Source: JBEKIK01 sp050013075
GTDB lineage: Bacteria > Planctomycetota > Planctomycetia > Pirellulales > Thermoguttaceae
DNA length: 32,763 bases
Assembly (NCBI GenBank): GCA_050013075.1
Contig: JBEKFZ010000044.1
Span: 1-32,763, forward strand
Reading direction: 5' to 3'
The notes below the pieces were generated by a model. It was not told the origin of the DNA, searched no databases, and saw only the letters and a program-made list of their open reading frames with translations. A program made the translations under genes and the position numbers. This document shows, piece after piece, positions 24,262 through 30,873 of the stretch; positions within the stretch are counted from its first letter, which is position 1; each line of letters opens with the position of its first letter.

Positions 24262-27102
24262 ATGCCTCCTGCATCATTCACATCTTCGTTTTATCACAAA
24301 TTATTTCTGGTAGGAGCGGTCTTGCTCGCACTGTTCGGTTCCGCCTTATTCGGCGAACGAGCCTTCGCAGCGGCGGACGACGTGTATATGTTTTCTTACT
24401 TCAGGGATCCGGACGGCACGAGCGGGATGTACTTTGCTTATTCGTTAGATGGTATGAGTTACCACGCCGTCAACGGCGACGTGGCCGTCACCGGACCCAT
24501 GGCCGGCACCACGATGCGCGATGTACACATCATCTACGGGCAGGACAACAAGTTCCATCTGACCCACACCACTGAACCCTGGACTGTCAATACAAAAATC
24601 TGTTACGGCGAATCGGACGACTTGATTACTTGGACGGATAAAAAATATGTCGATGTTATGGCGTCCGTTACCGGCACGCAACAAGCCTGGGCCCCGGAAA
24701 CTACTTGGGATGCCGAAATCGGCAAGTATGTGGTTTATTGGTCTTCGTATGTGACTGGGGCAAGCAATAGAAAAATATATTACAGCACTACGACCGATTT
24801 TGATACCTACAGCGCCCCCGCTGTCTTATACGATCCCGGTTTCGACGTAATCGATGCGGATATCCGCAAAGATACCGACGGCAACTACGTAATGTTCGTT
24901 AAGAAAGAGAACCCCGGTATCGTGTACAAGGCGCAGGGCGGCACTAGCCTGCTCGGCTCGTATACTACCGGCCCGTATATTGCCACTGTCGGCTGCGAAG
25001 GACCCAACGCAATCAAGATCAACAATACCTGGTATGTATACTCCGACTTCTACACCCAGATGGGTTTGTGTACCTCCACCGACGGTACGACCTGGACCAA
25101 TCGCAACAATGAATTCGTCTTCCCCGCGAACGGCAAGCACGGTTCCGTCTTCACAGTTTCCCGCGACGTGGCCAATAATTTAATCAAAAATAGCAGCTTG
25201 AATCCAACCACGGAAATCGAATTCGACGGCAATGTCGACGCGACTAGCTATCAAACCGCCAACAACTGGCTGGGTAATGCCGTCCCGGGCGCCGGCCAAA
25301 TCCCGGTGATCCAAAGCGGCCACACCGTGAATCTCACTTCGACGCCCACGGGCACGCTATCCGGACTTAATGTCGGTCAGACAAGCTCCGGCATATTAAA
25401 TATCTCCGGAAACGCCACGTTGAACGTCAGCGGTGATGTAAAGATCGGCGGGATTAATGCCGTCGGCTCTTTTAGTATTTCCGGCGGCACCATCAACGCA
25501 ACCGGCAACGTTCAAGTCGGCAACGGCGCCGTGCATCTCGACGGCGGCACGATCTCCACGGCCTCGGTCTATAGCAGCGGCAACGCGGCCGCTTTCCACT
25601 TTAACGGCGGTACATTGAAAGCTACAAACTCTACTACCACTTTCATGCAAGGATTGAACACGGTTGACGTGCAATCCGGCGGTGCCGTGATCGACACCAA
25701 CACCTATAACATAACTATTCCCCAGGCGCTTACGACGGCTTCGGCCAACGGCGGTCTGACCAAGAATGGCGCCGGAATTCTTACCCTCAGCGCAGCAAAC
25801 ACCTATAGCGGTTCGACCACCATATCCGCAGGAACCCTAAAACTGGGCGCAAACCCGATTTCGCTCGCTCATCGCTGGAGTTTCAACGGTTCTCTGGCCG
25901 ATTCGGTGGGCGGCAGCAACGCCACAATTCTTCCTGTGGGCGCGACTGATGTTTCACTCACCTCCAACTCAGGCCAAGTGACCCTGACCGGCGGCACTGG
26001 CACCGCGCCGGGCTACATAAACCTGGGTACAAACTTGCTGCCTAAGATCAACTCACCTGTTACCATTGAACTCTGGGCTACGCCGAAATCCGTGAAAAAT
26101 TGGAGCCGAATTTTCGACTTAGGCTCATCCGACAGCGAAAACCTCTTCATGAGTTGGACTCAAGGAACCAACCAAAACTCGGACCGGGTGGAATGGAGGG
26201 AAGGATCTTCATATAATACTTCAGATAATACCAACCAACCGTATAATCTGAACACGGAATACCATATCGTCATGGAGTTGAATCCATCGGGCAGTTCGAC
26301 GGTAGTCACTTGGTATTCCACCGCATCGGGAAACGCCGACCTGGGTTCAGCCAAAGGCACTTTCACAACTACTAAAACAATAGCCAGTTTCAACGACAGC
26401 GCAGACAACTTGGGTCGCTCCTTCTACTCCGCGGATAGCACGGCAAACGCAAGTTACAACGAAGTGCGTTTCTGGAACGGGGCACTCAGCTCGAACATCC
26501 TCGAAATCCTGCACGATGCAGGCCCCAATGCGGATCTTAACTCCCTGAACATCGGTGCCCCGGGCTCGCTGCCTTCAACTACCGACGTAAACATCACCGG
26601 CAGCGGAGCAACCCTGGATCTGAACAACATCAGCCAGACCGTAGGTTCGCTGTCCGGCGTGGACGGCAGTTCCGTGCTTCTAGGATCCGGAACGCTTACC
26701 ATTGGCGGCAACGCATCCACAACATTTTCCGGCGTTATCTCCGGCACCGGTGGAATAATCAAAAACGGCACGGGAATTTTGACCCTCACGGGCAATCCCA
26801 CCTATACCGGAAACACGGTTATCAACAGCGGAGGCTTGCAATTGGATGCCGGGATCACGACCCTGACCACAATCTCCGGACAAGGGGAATTGATCGTCGG
26901 CGGCGCCGGGACTACCACACAACTTACAGCCTCAAGTATTACTGTGGGAACGCTTACTATCGGTGCAAATTCCACGTCGGCCATGAGCCCAACTGCCGGC
27001 GGGCCGCTTGGCGATTTGCCTGCTTCGATGGCGGTGCCCGAACCCGGCGTATGGATTATGCTGCTTATTGCCGCGGCGGCCGTTTGCTTAAAAAGACGCT
27101 AA
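24262..27102 (+). CDS. Exported GH43-like protein with autotransporter-type repeats, LamG-like domain and PEP-CTERM tail
   Basis: This is a 946-residue protein. A signal peptide (about 1-36) precedes a five-bladed propeller of GH43 type (about 38-300): MRDVHIIYG (Asp87, base), WAPE (143-146), IDADIRKD (Asp198, pKa modulator) and CEGPNAIK (Glu246, acid). Gly/Asn-rich beta-helical repeats follow (about 345-530), including the autotransporter-associated strand GGLTKNGAGILTLSAANTYSG. A LamG/concanavalin-like domain starts at LAHRWSFNGSLADS (about 534-750), and a second repeat block has GGIIKNGTGILTL. The end is VPEPGVW, a hydrophobic helix and KRR (925-946), the PEP-CTERM signal cut by exosortase. 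The function is probably polysaccharide hydrolysis or binding at the cell surface. A terminator follows. Confidence 0.86.
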   Translation: MPPASFTSSFYHKLFLVGAVLLALFGSALFGERAFAAADDVYMFSYFRDPDGTSGMYFAYSLDGMSYHAVNGDVAVTGPMAGTTMRDVHIIYGQDNKFHLTHTTEPWTVNTKICYGESDDLITWTDKKYVDVMASVTGTQQAWAPETTWDAEIGKYVVYWSSYVTGASNRKIYYSTTTDFDTYSAPAVLYDPGFDVIDADIRKDTDGNYVMFVKKENPGIVYKAQGGTSLLGSYTTGPYIATVGCEGPNAIKINNTWYVYSDFYTQMGLCTSTDGTTWTNRNNEFVFPANGKHGSVFTVSRDVANNLIKNSSLNPTTEIEFDGNVDATSYQTANNWLGNAVPGAGQIPVIQSGHTVNLTSTPTGTLSGLNVGQTSSGILNISGNATLNVSGDVKIGGINAVGSFSISGGTINATGNVQVGNGAVHLDGGTISTASVYSSGNAAAFHFNGGTLKATNSTTTFMQGLNTVDVQSGGAVIDTNTYNITIPQALTTASANGGLTKNGAGILTLSAANTYSGSTTISAGTLKLGANPISLAHRWSFNGSLADSVGGSNATILPVGATDVSLTSNSGQVTLTGGTGTAPGYINLGTNLLPKINSPVTIELWATPKSVKNWSRIFDLGSSDSENLFMSWTQGTNQNSDRVEWREGSSYNTSDNTNQPYNLNTEYHIVMELNPSGSSTVVTWYSTASGNADLGSAKGTFTTTKTIASFNDSADNLGRSFYSADSTANASYNEVRFWNGALSSNILEILHDAGPNADLNSLNIGAPGSLPSTTDVNITGSGATLDLNNISQTVGSLSGVDGSSVLLGSGTLTIGGNASTTFSGVISGTGGIIKNGTGILTLTGNPTYTGNTVINSGGLQLDAGITTLTTISGQGELIVGGAGTTTQLTASSITVGTLTIGANSTSAMSPTAGGPLGDLPASMAVPEPGVWIMLLIAAAAVCLKRR

Positions 27103-27226
27103 GTGGAACCGTATAATAACTTGAGCTTGGTACAGTCATCCTGAGCGCAGCGAAGGATCTCAATTAGCGGCTAGATTCTTCGCTGCGCTCAGAATGACAC
27201 GGCATAACTATTAATGCGGTTCCACT
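27102..27226 (+). repeat. MITE-like palindromic element directly at the GH43 gene stop
   Basis: Terminal inverted repeats AGTGGAACCG (27102-27111) and CGGTTCCACT (27217-27226) enclose a large hairpin: GTCATCCTGAGCGCAGCGAA... at 27135-27160 pairs with 27173-27198 at 24 of 26 positions. The last base of the TAA stop is the first base of the element. No open frame inside. Confidence 0.7.
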
Positions 27227-27257
27227 CAGCCCGGATATATCCACCTTACGATCATCA

Positions 27258-27288
27258 AACCCATGGATTGCTATCCATGGGTTTTTTT
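27258..27288 (+). terminator. Rho-independent terminator
   Basis: AACCCATGGA and TCCATGGGTT form a perfect 10-bp stem with a 6-base loop, and the T tract runs to 27288. It terminates transcription from the GH43 gene, on the far side of the inserted repeat. Confidence 0.9.
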
Positions 27289-27373
27289 GTGATGTAACGG
27301 ATAGATCCCATAAGCTAAACTTGCATTAAGGCTTAATGATTGAGTGATATCTTTGTTTTTGGCTTTAAGACCC

Positions 27374-28633
27374 ATGGTTACCGGTTATTCTCGACTGTCG
27401 GCGCGGCAGGCGCGTGCGGTTTTGGCAATTCTGATATTGGGAACCCTGTTTTGCATTGAGGTGGCCGTCTCGCCGCTGTGGCAAGGCAACTTCGAGCAGA
27501 AAAGTCGCGGGTCGCGCGACGTGGCCTTATTTCGGGCGATGGTGGATCGCATGCACAACGGCGAGGGCTTTTATCAAGCCTCGGCCGCCGAACTGACCGC
27601 CCGAGGTTATCCAACGCGAAGCGTGTTTAACTGGCGCACGCCGTTGCCGATGTGGCCAATAAGCCGATTGCCCAGAGTGGAATGGGCAAAGTATTTTTTT
27701 GCCGCTTTGTCGCTGGGGGTAATAGTATTAGCCTTCGAGGCTCTAGCCCGGGACCAGGAATTTCAATGGGGGCAGTCCTATTTTTGTTATATTAAAGGGG
27801 ACAGTCCCATTTTTACTACGCGAAAATCGGGGCAGTCCCCATATATTCGGTTTGGCTGCGTGGTATTACTAAGCGGTCCGTTGTTGTTTACTGTGTTGGA
27901 CGATCTGTTTGTAATGCCGGAATTATGGGCAGGGGTATTGATCGCCTGTTCGCTGTGTGCTTATGGAATGGATAAGCCCAAACTCGGCCTGGGATTTGGA
28001 TTGACCGCCTTGTTCGTTCGCGAACTGGCCTTGCCTTATTGCTTGCTTTGCGCGGGCATGGCGTTGCTGGAGTGGTGGAAGTGCAAAGGTGACAGTCCCA
28101 TTTTCGCCGACCATCGCTCAGCGACGGAGAGCGGAAAATCTGGGCAGTTCCCATGGGAACTCGTCGGTTGGGGGCTGGGATTTTCCGCATGGCTGATTTT
28201 TTATGGATGGCATTGGTGGAACGTGTCGGGTTTGATCAATCCGGGCGCCCTGGCTCATAAACACGGATGGATCCGATTCGGCGGAGCGGGATTTGTGCTT
28301 GCCACGGCCCGGATGAATGCGTATTTGTTTTTATTGCCGCCCTGGGTAACTGCGCTGTATTTCGCCTCTGCGATGTTCGGACTGGGCGGCTGGCACAGCC
28401 CACTGGGCACGCGCATCGGCTTGACCGTCTGCTTGTACGTGATGTTTTTTGCCGTCGTGGGGCAAGATTTCAACCAGTATTGGGGCTCGGTCATCGCTCC
28501 GCTGTTGTGTTTTGGGGTGGTGAGATTGCCGGCCTCGATGCGCGACCTTTGCCGGGCGGCGGGGATTTCCATCACAAAAACCCCGATGTATTCACCGGGG
28601 GCTATTGAGTCTCAGAAAAAGAATGTTGCATAA
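27374..28633 (+). CDS. Polytopic membrane protein with in-frame palindromic repeat insertions
   Basis: This is a 419-residue protein with about eight hydrophobic segments and an N-terminal FRAMVDRMHNGEGFYQA region typical of planctomycete membrane proteins related to DUF2029/GT87-type glycosyltransferases; the activity is not shown. Two hydrophilic insertions, at about residues 133-156 (KGDSPIF...SGQSP) and 239-262 (KGDSPIF...SGQFP), are translations of dispersed palindromes, and the C-terminal tail KTPMYSPGAIES comes from a third repeat. The core remains in frame. The start is uncertain: ATG at 27374 is preferred, but a GTG at 27344 would add 10 residues. No Shine-Dalgarno is evident for either. 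Confidence 0.7.
   Translation: MVTGYSRLSARQARAVLAILILGTLFCIEVAVSPLWQGNFEQKSRGSRDVALFRAMVDRMHNGEGFYQASAAELTARGYPTRSVFNWRTPLPMWPISRLPRVEWAKYFFAALSLGVIVLAFEALARDQEFQWGQSYFCYIKGDSPIFTTRKSGQSPYIRFGCVVLLSGPLLFTVLDDLFVMPELWAGVLIACSLCAYGMDKPKLGLGFGLTALFVRELALPYCLLCAGMALLEWWKCKGDSPIFADHRSATESGKSGQFPWELVGWGLGFSAWLIFYGWHWWNVSGLINPGALAHKHGWIRFGGAGFVLATARMNAYLFLLPPWVTALYFASAMFGLGGWHSPLGTRIGLTVCLYVMFFAVVGQDFNQYWGSVIAPLLCFGVVRLPASMRDLCRAAGISITKTPMYSPGAIESQKKNVA
27768..27840 (+). repeat. GGGGACAGTCCC-type palindrome, intragenic copy 1
   Basis: The palindrome spans 27797-27840 (GGGGACAGTCCCATTTT and a complementary AAAATCGGGGCAGTCCCC arm), preceded by a further half copy GGGGCAGTCCTATTTTT at 27768. It is entirely inside the membrane protein gene and keeps the reading frame open. 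It resembles the REP-like repeats found repeatedly in planctomycete genomes. Confidence 0.75.
28085..28152 (+). repeat. GGGGACAGTCCC-type palindrome, intragenic copy 2
   Basis: AAAGGTGACAGTCCCATTTT and GGAAAATCTGGGCAGTTCCC are inverted arms separated by a nested CGCTC/GAGCG hairpin. Arm similarity to copy 1 is high. The translated peptide again begins KGDSPIF. Confidence 0.75.
28578..28610 (+). repeat. CCCC(G)...GGGG hairpin repeat, copy 2, inside the 3' end of the gene
   Basis: AACCCCGATGTATTCACCGGGGGCTATT is the relative of 17201-17230 and 30232-30263. It encodes the last part of the membrane protein, which has therefore gained a new C-terminus. Confidence 0.65.
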
Positions 28634-28638
28634 AAAGT

Positions 28639-28692
28639 CAGAGCCGGGGCGTGTCGCCCCGGTAATTCCGCACCCGACACGGCCCGGCTCTG
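28639..28692. repeat. Large inverted repeat after the membrane protein gene
   Basis: CAGAGCCGGG (28639-28648) pairs with CCCGGCTCTG (28683-28692), and GTGTCG with CGACAC further in; CCGGGGCG/CGCCCCGG also forms an alternative inner hairpin. The right arm recurs at 1464-1483. No T tract follows. Confidence 0.6.
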
Positions 28693-28853
28693 AGGCGAAA
28701 ACGCGACATTTATTACCTGATACTCAATAAATACTTGACGCACACAAATCCCAACAACGCACTTAATTCCATTACAATCGTTATAGACCTCATGGTTGGT
28801 GTGGAACGGGTGAAAACTATTACAGCCGGCAAATATTAATTAAACTTTTCGAT

Positions 28854-28881
28854 TTGACATTCTCGGAATCTGACCTAGATT
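28854..28881 (+). promoter_or_regulatory. Putative promoter of the Flp pilin leader
   Basis: TTGACA at 28854-28859, 16 bases, TAGATT at 28876-28881. The predicted start near 28889 is directly before the first GNRA-capped hairpin, and about 415 nt before the pilin ATG. Confidence 0.5.
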
Positions 28882-28890
28882 TCAACGTAG

Positions 28891-28973
28891 AGGCGAGACG
28901 CGAAAGCGTCAGCCTGAGAGTTGAGAAGGCCGAAAGGCCGACTCAGTGCAGCGTCTTATCAGCCGGAAAGCGG
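28891..28973 (+). ncRNA. Candidate structured leader segment with GNRA-capped hairpins
   Basis: Hairpin A is AGGC-GA-GACGC-GAAA-GCGTC-A-GCCT (28891-28915). Hairpin B has CTGAG/CTCAG enclosing GGCC-GAAA-GGCC (28914-28946). A third, weaker CCG-GAAAG-CGG lies at 28963-28973. The downstream GCGTCT (28951-28956) could compete with hairpin A for AGACGC. It precedes the c-di-GMP aptamer in the same leader. I do not recognise it as a known class. Confidence 0.45.
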
Positions 28974-29028
28974 ATTTGAGTTACTTTTCCACAAGGCGGG
29001 ACGTTGTGCGAATCAGGCCTGCAGCCTC

Positions 29029-29124
29029 TTCATCCTCGACAAAGGCAAACCGGTCGTAAGGCCGGCTACGCAAAGCTAAGGGCCGGGGGAAAGCCGCCGG
29101 CAGCCTGGCTGCCGAAAGGGTGAA
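29029..29124 (+). promoter_or_regulatory. Cyclic di-GMP-I (GEMM) riboswitch aptamer
   Basis: The conserved core is present in order. It begins with CAAAGGCAAACC, then a GGTC-GTAA-GGCC hairpin with GNRA loop, TACGCAAAGCTAAGGGCC, and the second hairpin GGCAGCCTGGCTGCCGA, equal in length and form to the Vc2 hairpin GGUAGCGGGGUUACCGA. P1 pairs TTCATCCT (29029-29036) with AGGGTGAA (29117-29124) over 8 bp including one G-U. The expression platform runs to the pilin ATG at 29303; T tracts at 29156-29160 and 29207-29212 may mark termination points, so the sign of control is not settled. Confidence 0.85.
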
Positions 29125-29302
29125 AACCAAATATCGGCAAAGACGAGGAGGAGGCTTTTTACTAAAGCCGGGCTCCCGAGGGTAAACCAAAGCAGGCCGG
29201 CGTCGGTTTTTTGAAAACGACGTTGTTATCCGAAGGAACCCATTTTTTCTTATTATCCGGTAGTTTCCTTTTGGAAACGAAAACTGGAATGGAGGAATAC
29301 TC

Positions 29303-29482
29303 ATGAAGTCGCTAGCCCTGAAGTTACGTCGTTTCCTCGTTTCCGAGGATGGACCCACCGCGGTCGAATACGCGGTGATGCTGGCCTTGATCGTGATTGT
29401 GTGCTTGACGGCGATCAGCTCGATCGGCACGAATGCACAAAAGACATTCAACAAAATTGCCAGCTCTCTGCCAAGTTCTTAA
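29303..29482 (+). CDS. Flp-family type IVb pilin, tandem copy 1
   Basis: This is a 59-residue pilin precursor. A basic leader (MKSLALKLRRFLVSEDG) is followed by PTAVEY, a hydrophobic helix (VMLALIVIVCLTAISSI) and a hydrophilic tail ending SLPSS. Cleavage by prepilin peptidase is expected after the Gly17, before the Glu-Tyr pair; the peptidase gene lies at 30307. GGAGGA lies 8 bases before the ATG. Too short for most gene callers. It heads the riboswitch-controlled transcript and is followed by its own strong terminator. The protein is identical to the one encoded at 29733. Confidence 0.92.
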   Translation: MKSLALKLRRFLVSEDGPTAVEYAVMLALIVIVCLTAISSIGTNAQKTFNKIASSLPSS

Positions 29483-29553
29483 ACAAGTCGGACGCCTGAC
29501 AATTGGCCCTGTTGCCCGGGCCCGAATGTCACAACCGCGATAACCGGAATCTT

Positions 29554-29592
29554 CCCCCTCGGCGTTAAAAATTGGCGCCGAGGGGGTTTTTT
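29554..29592 (+). terminator. Intrinsic terminator after pilin copy 1
   Basis: CCCCCTCGGCG (29554-29564) and CGCCGAGGGGG (29576-29586) form a perfect 11-bp stem, followed by TTTTTT. It ends the transcript immediately before the second pilin leader. Confidence 0.92.
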
Positions 29593-29732
29593 ACTAAAGC
29601 CAGGCTCCTGAGGGTAAAAAAACTGGCCGGCGCCGAATGTAGTAAAACGGCGCAATTACTCGACGGAACCTAATTTTTCATACTATCCGGTAGTTTCCTG
29701 TTGGGAACGAAAACTGGAATGGAGGAATACTC

Positions 29733-29912
29733 ATGAAGTCGCTAGCATTGAAGTTACGTCGTTTCCTCGTTTCCGAGGATGGACCCACCGCGGTCGAATA
29801 CGCGGTGATGCTGGCCTTGATCGTGATTGTGTGCTTGACGGCGATCAGCTCGATCGGCACGAATGCACAAAAGACATTCAACAAAATTGCCAGCTCTCTG
29901 CCAAGTTCTTAA
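29733..29912 (+). CDS. Flp-family type IVb pilin, tandem copy 2
   Basis: This is a 59-residue precursor identical in protein sequence to the pilin at 29303 and differing from it in the coding region only by synonymous bases in codons 5 and 6 (GCC CTG versus GCA TTG). The ribosome-binding site GGAGGA and about 25 further upstream bases are also shared, but the leader before that is diverged and lacks the c-di-GMP aptamer. The unit repeats at 430-bp spacing. It ends before a weaker terminator. Together with copy 1 this would raise the dose of major pilin or give it a second, differently controlled source. Confidence 0.92.
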   Translation: MKSLALKLRRFLVSEDGPTAVEYAVMLALIVIVCLTAISSIGTNAQKTFNKIASSLPSS

Positions 29913-29983
29913 ACAAGTCGGACGCTTGACAACTGGCCCTGTTGCCCGGGCCCAAATGTCACAACCGCGATAACCGGAAGCTT

Positions 29984-30024
29984 CCCCCTCGGCGTTAAAA
30001 AAATAGCGCCAAGGGGATTTTTTT
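29984..30024 (+). terminator. Intrinsic terminator after pilin copy 2
   Basis: A CCCCCTCGGCG / CGCCAAGGGGA stem, decayed relative to the copy at 29554, with a T tract at 30018-30024. It separates the pilins from the tadV-tadE-cpaB genes, which therefore need their own promoter or readthrough. Confidence 0.75.
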
Positions 30025-30171
30025 AACATATCCTTTAATTAGAGGGTTCAGGGTACAGAGTTCAGCATTTGATGGAATTTTTTCCAATCGCTGAATCTTT
30101 AATCCTTAAATCCCAATCCCCGAATCCTCTTTTGTTTCCATGGTCTTCCGTGGGAACACATTTGTAGCGCC

Positions 30172-30263
30172 GTTCCCACGCCGGAGCGTGGGAACCAGAT
30201 GAAAACCCAGTGCGGCATAAAGCCGCAACCGAAACCCCCGGTGTGTTCACCGGGGGCTAAATA
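30172..30263. repeat. Composite of two hairpin repeats
   Basis: GTTCCCACGC-CGGA-GCGTGGGAAC (30172-30195) is a perfect hairpin of a repeat type common in planctomycetes; a relative lies inside tadE (30897-30930). About 35 bp later, CCCCCGGTGTGTTCACCGGGGG (30232-30263) is the third copy of the hairpin repeat. A decayed relative of the first palindrome lies at 30136-30158. Confidence 0.7.
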
Positions 30264-30306
30264 ACCTACATCCTGAATCCTGAACCCTTAAACAGAGAGA
30301 AAAATC

Positions 30307-30873
30307 ATGCAGTTGTGGAACGATTTTCCCCATTATATGGCCGAACACTGGCACTTTTGGCTTGTCAGCGCGGTACTGGTCGCGGCAGCGATCATCGATG
30401 GTTGGAAACTCAAAGTCCCCAACTGGATTACTTTTCCATTTATCCTATGCGGCTGGATTTTCAGCGTTGCATATTTTGGCTGGGAAGGTTTTGGCTGGAG
30501 TTTAGTAGGGACCTGCGTTGGCTTGGCGCTTTTGCTGCCCGCTTACGCCATCGGCGGCATGGGGGCCGGAGACGTAAAACTTCTGGCCGGTGTGGGGGCC
30601 TGGATCTGGGGCACGAACACCTTTTATGCTTTTTGCATCTCCGCGCTGATCGGCGGTGCGATCGCCTTGGCGATGGTCTTGTGGAAACGCAGTTGGCGCC
30701 GTCATTTGCACCAATTTTGGGCCATCCTTTTTGAAATCTGGATAATCCGCGAACCAAACCAGCTTTCCACGATCGCCGCCGAGCGAAAGAGTTCCATGTT
30801 GTTGTTGCCTTACGGAATTCCTATTGCCATTGGAACAATTACCTATTTTGTCTGTACTGGAATGTTGCCATGA
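30307..30873 (+). CDS. Prepilin peptidase, TadV/CpaA type (A24 aspartic protease)
   Basis: This is a 188-residue inner-membrane protease that processes Flp prepilins. The first catalytic Asp lies in AAIIDGWKLKVPN (Asp31), the second in the GMGAGDVKL motif (about residues 79-87). About five hydrophobic segments span the protein. It is short, without the Cys-rich N-terminal methylase domain of PilD, as expected for the TadV/CpaA branch. Its stop overlaps the start of tadE by 4 bp (ATGA). Weak AGAGAG precedes the ATG. Its substrates are very likely the two pilins encoded just upstream. Confidence 0.93.
   Translation: MQLWNDFPHYMAEHWHFWLVSAVLVAAAIIDGWKLKVPNWITFPFILCGWIFSVAYFGWEGFGWSLVGTCVGLALLLPAYAIGGMGAGDVKLLAGVGAWIWGTNTFYAFCISALIGGAIALAMVLWKRSWRRHLHQFWAILFEIWIIREPNQLSTIAAERKSSMLLLPYGIPIAIGTITYFVCTGMLP

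Noticed and set aside
24001..27102. Repetitive GH43 gene region as a CRISPR array or tandem DNA repeat
   Set aside because: The repetition is at protein level in Gly/Asn-rich strands; no regular spacer-repeat pattern exists.
28981..29454. Long minus-strand frame over the leader and pilin copy 1, repeated at 29678-29884
   Set aside because: Antisense shadow of the pilin genes and riboswitch; the repetition only reflects the duplication.
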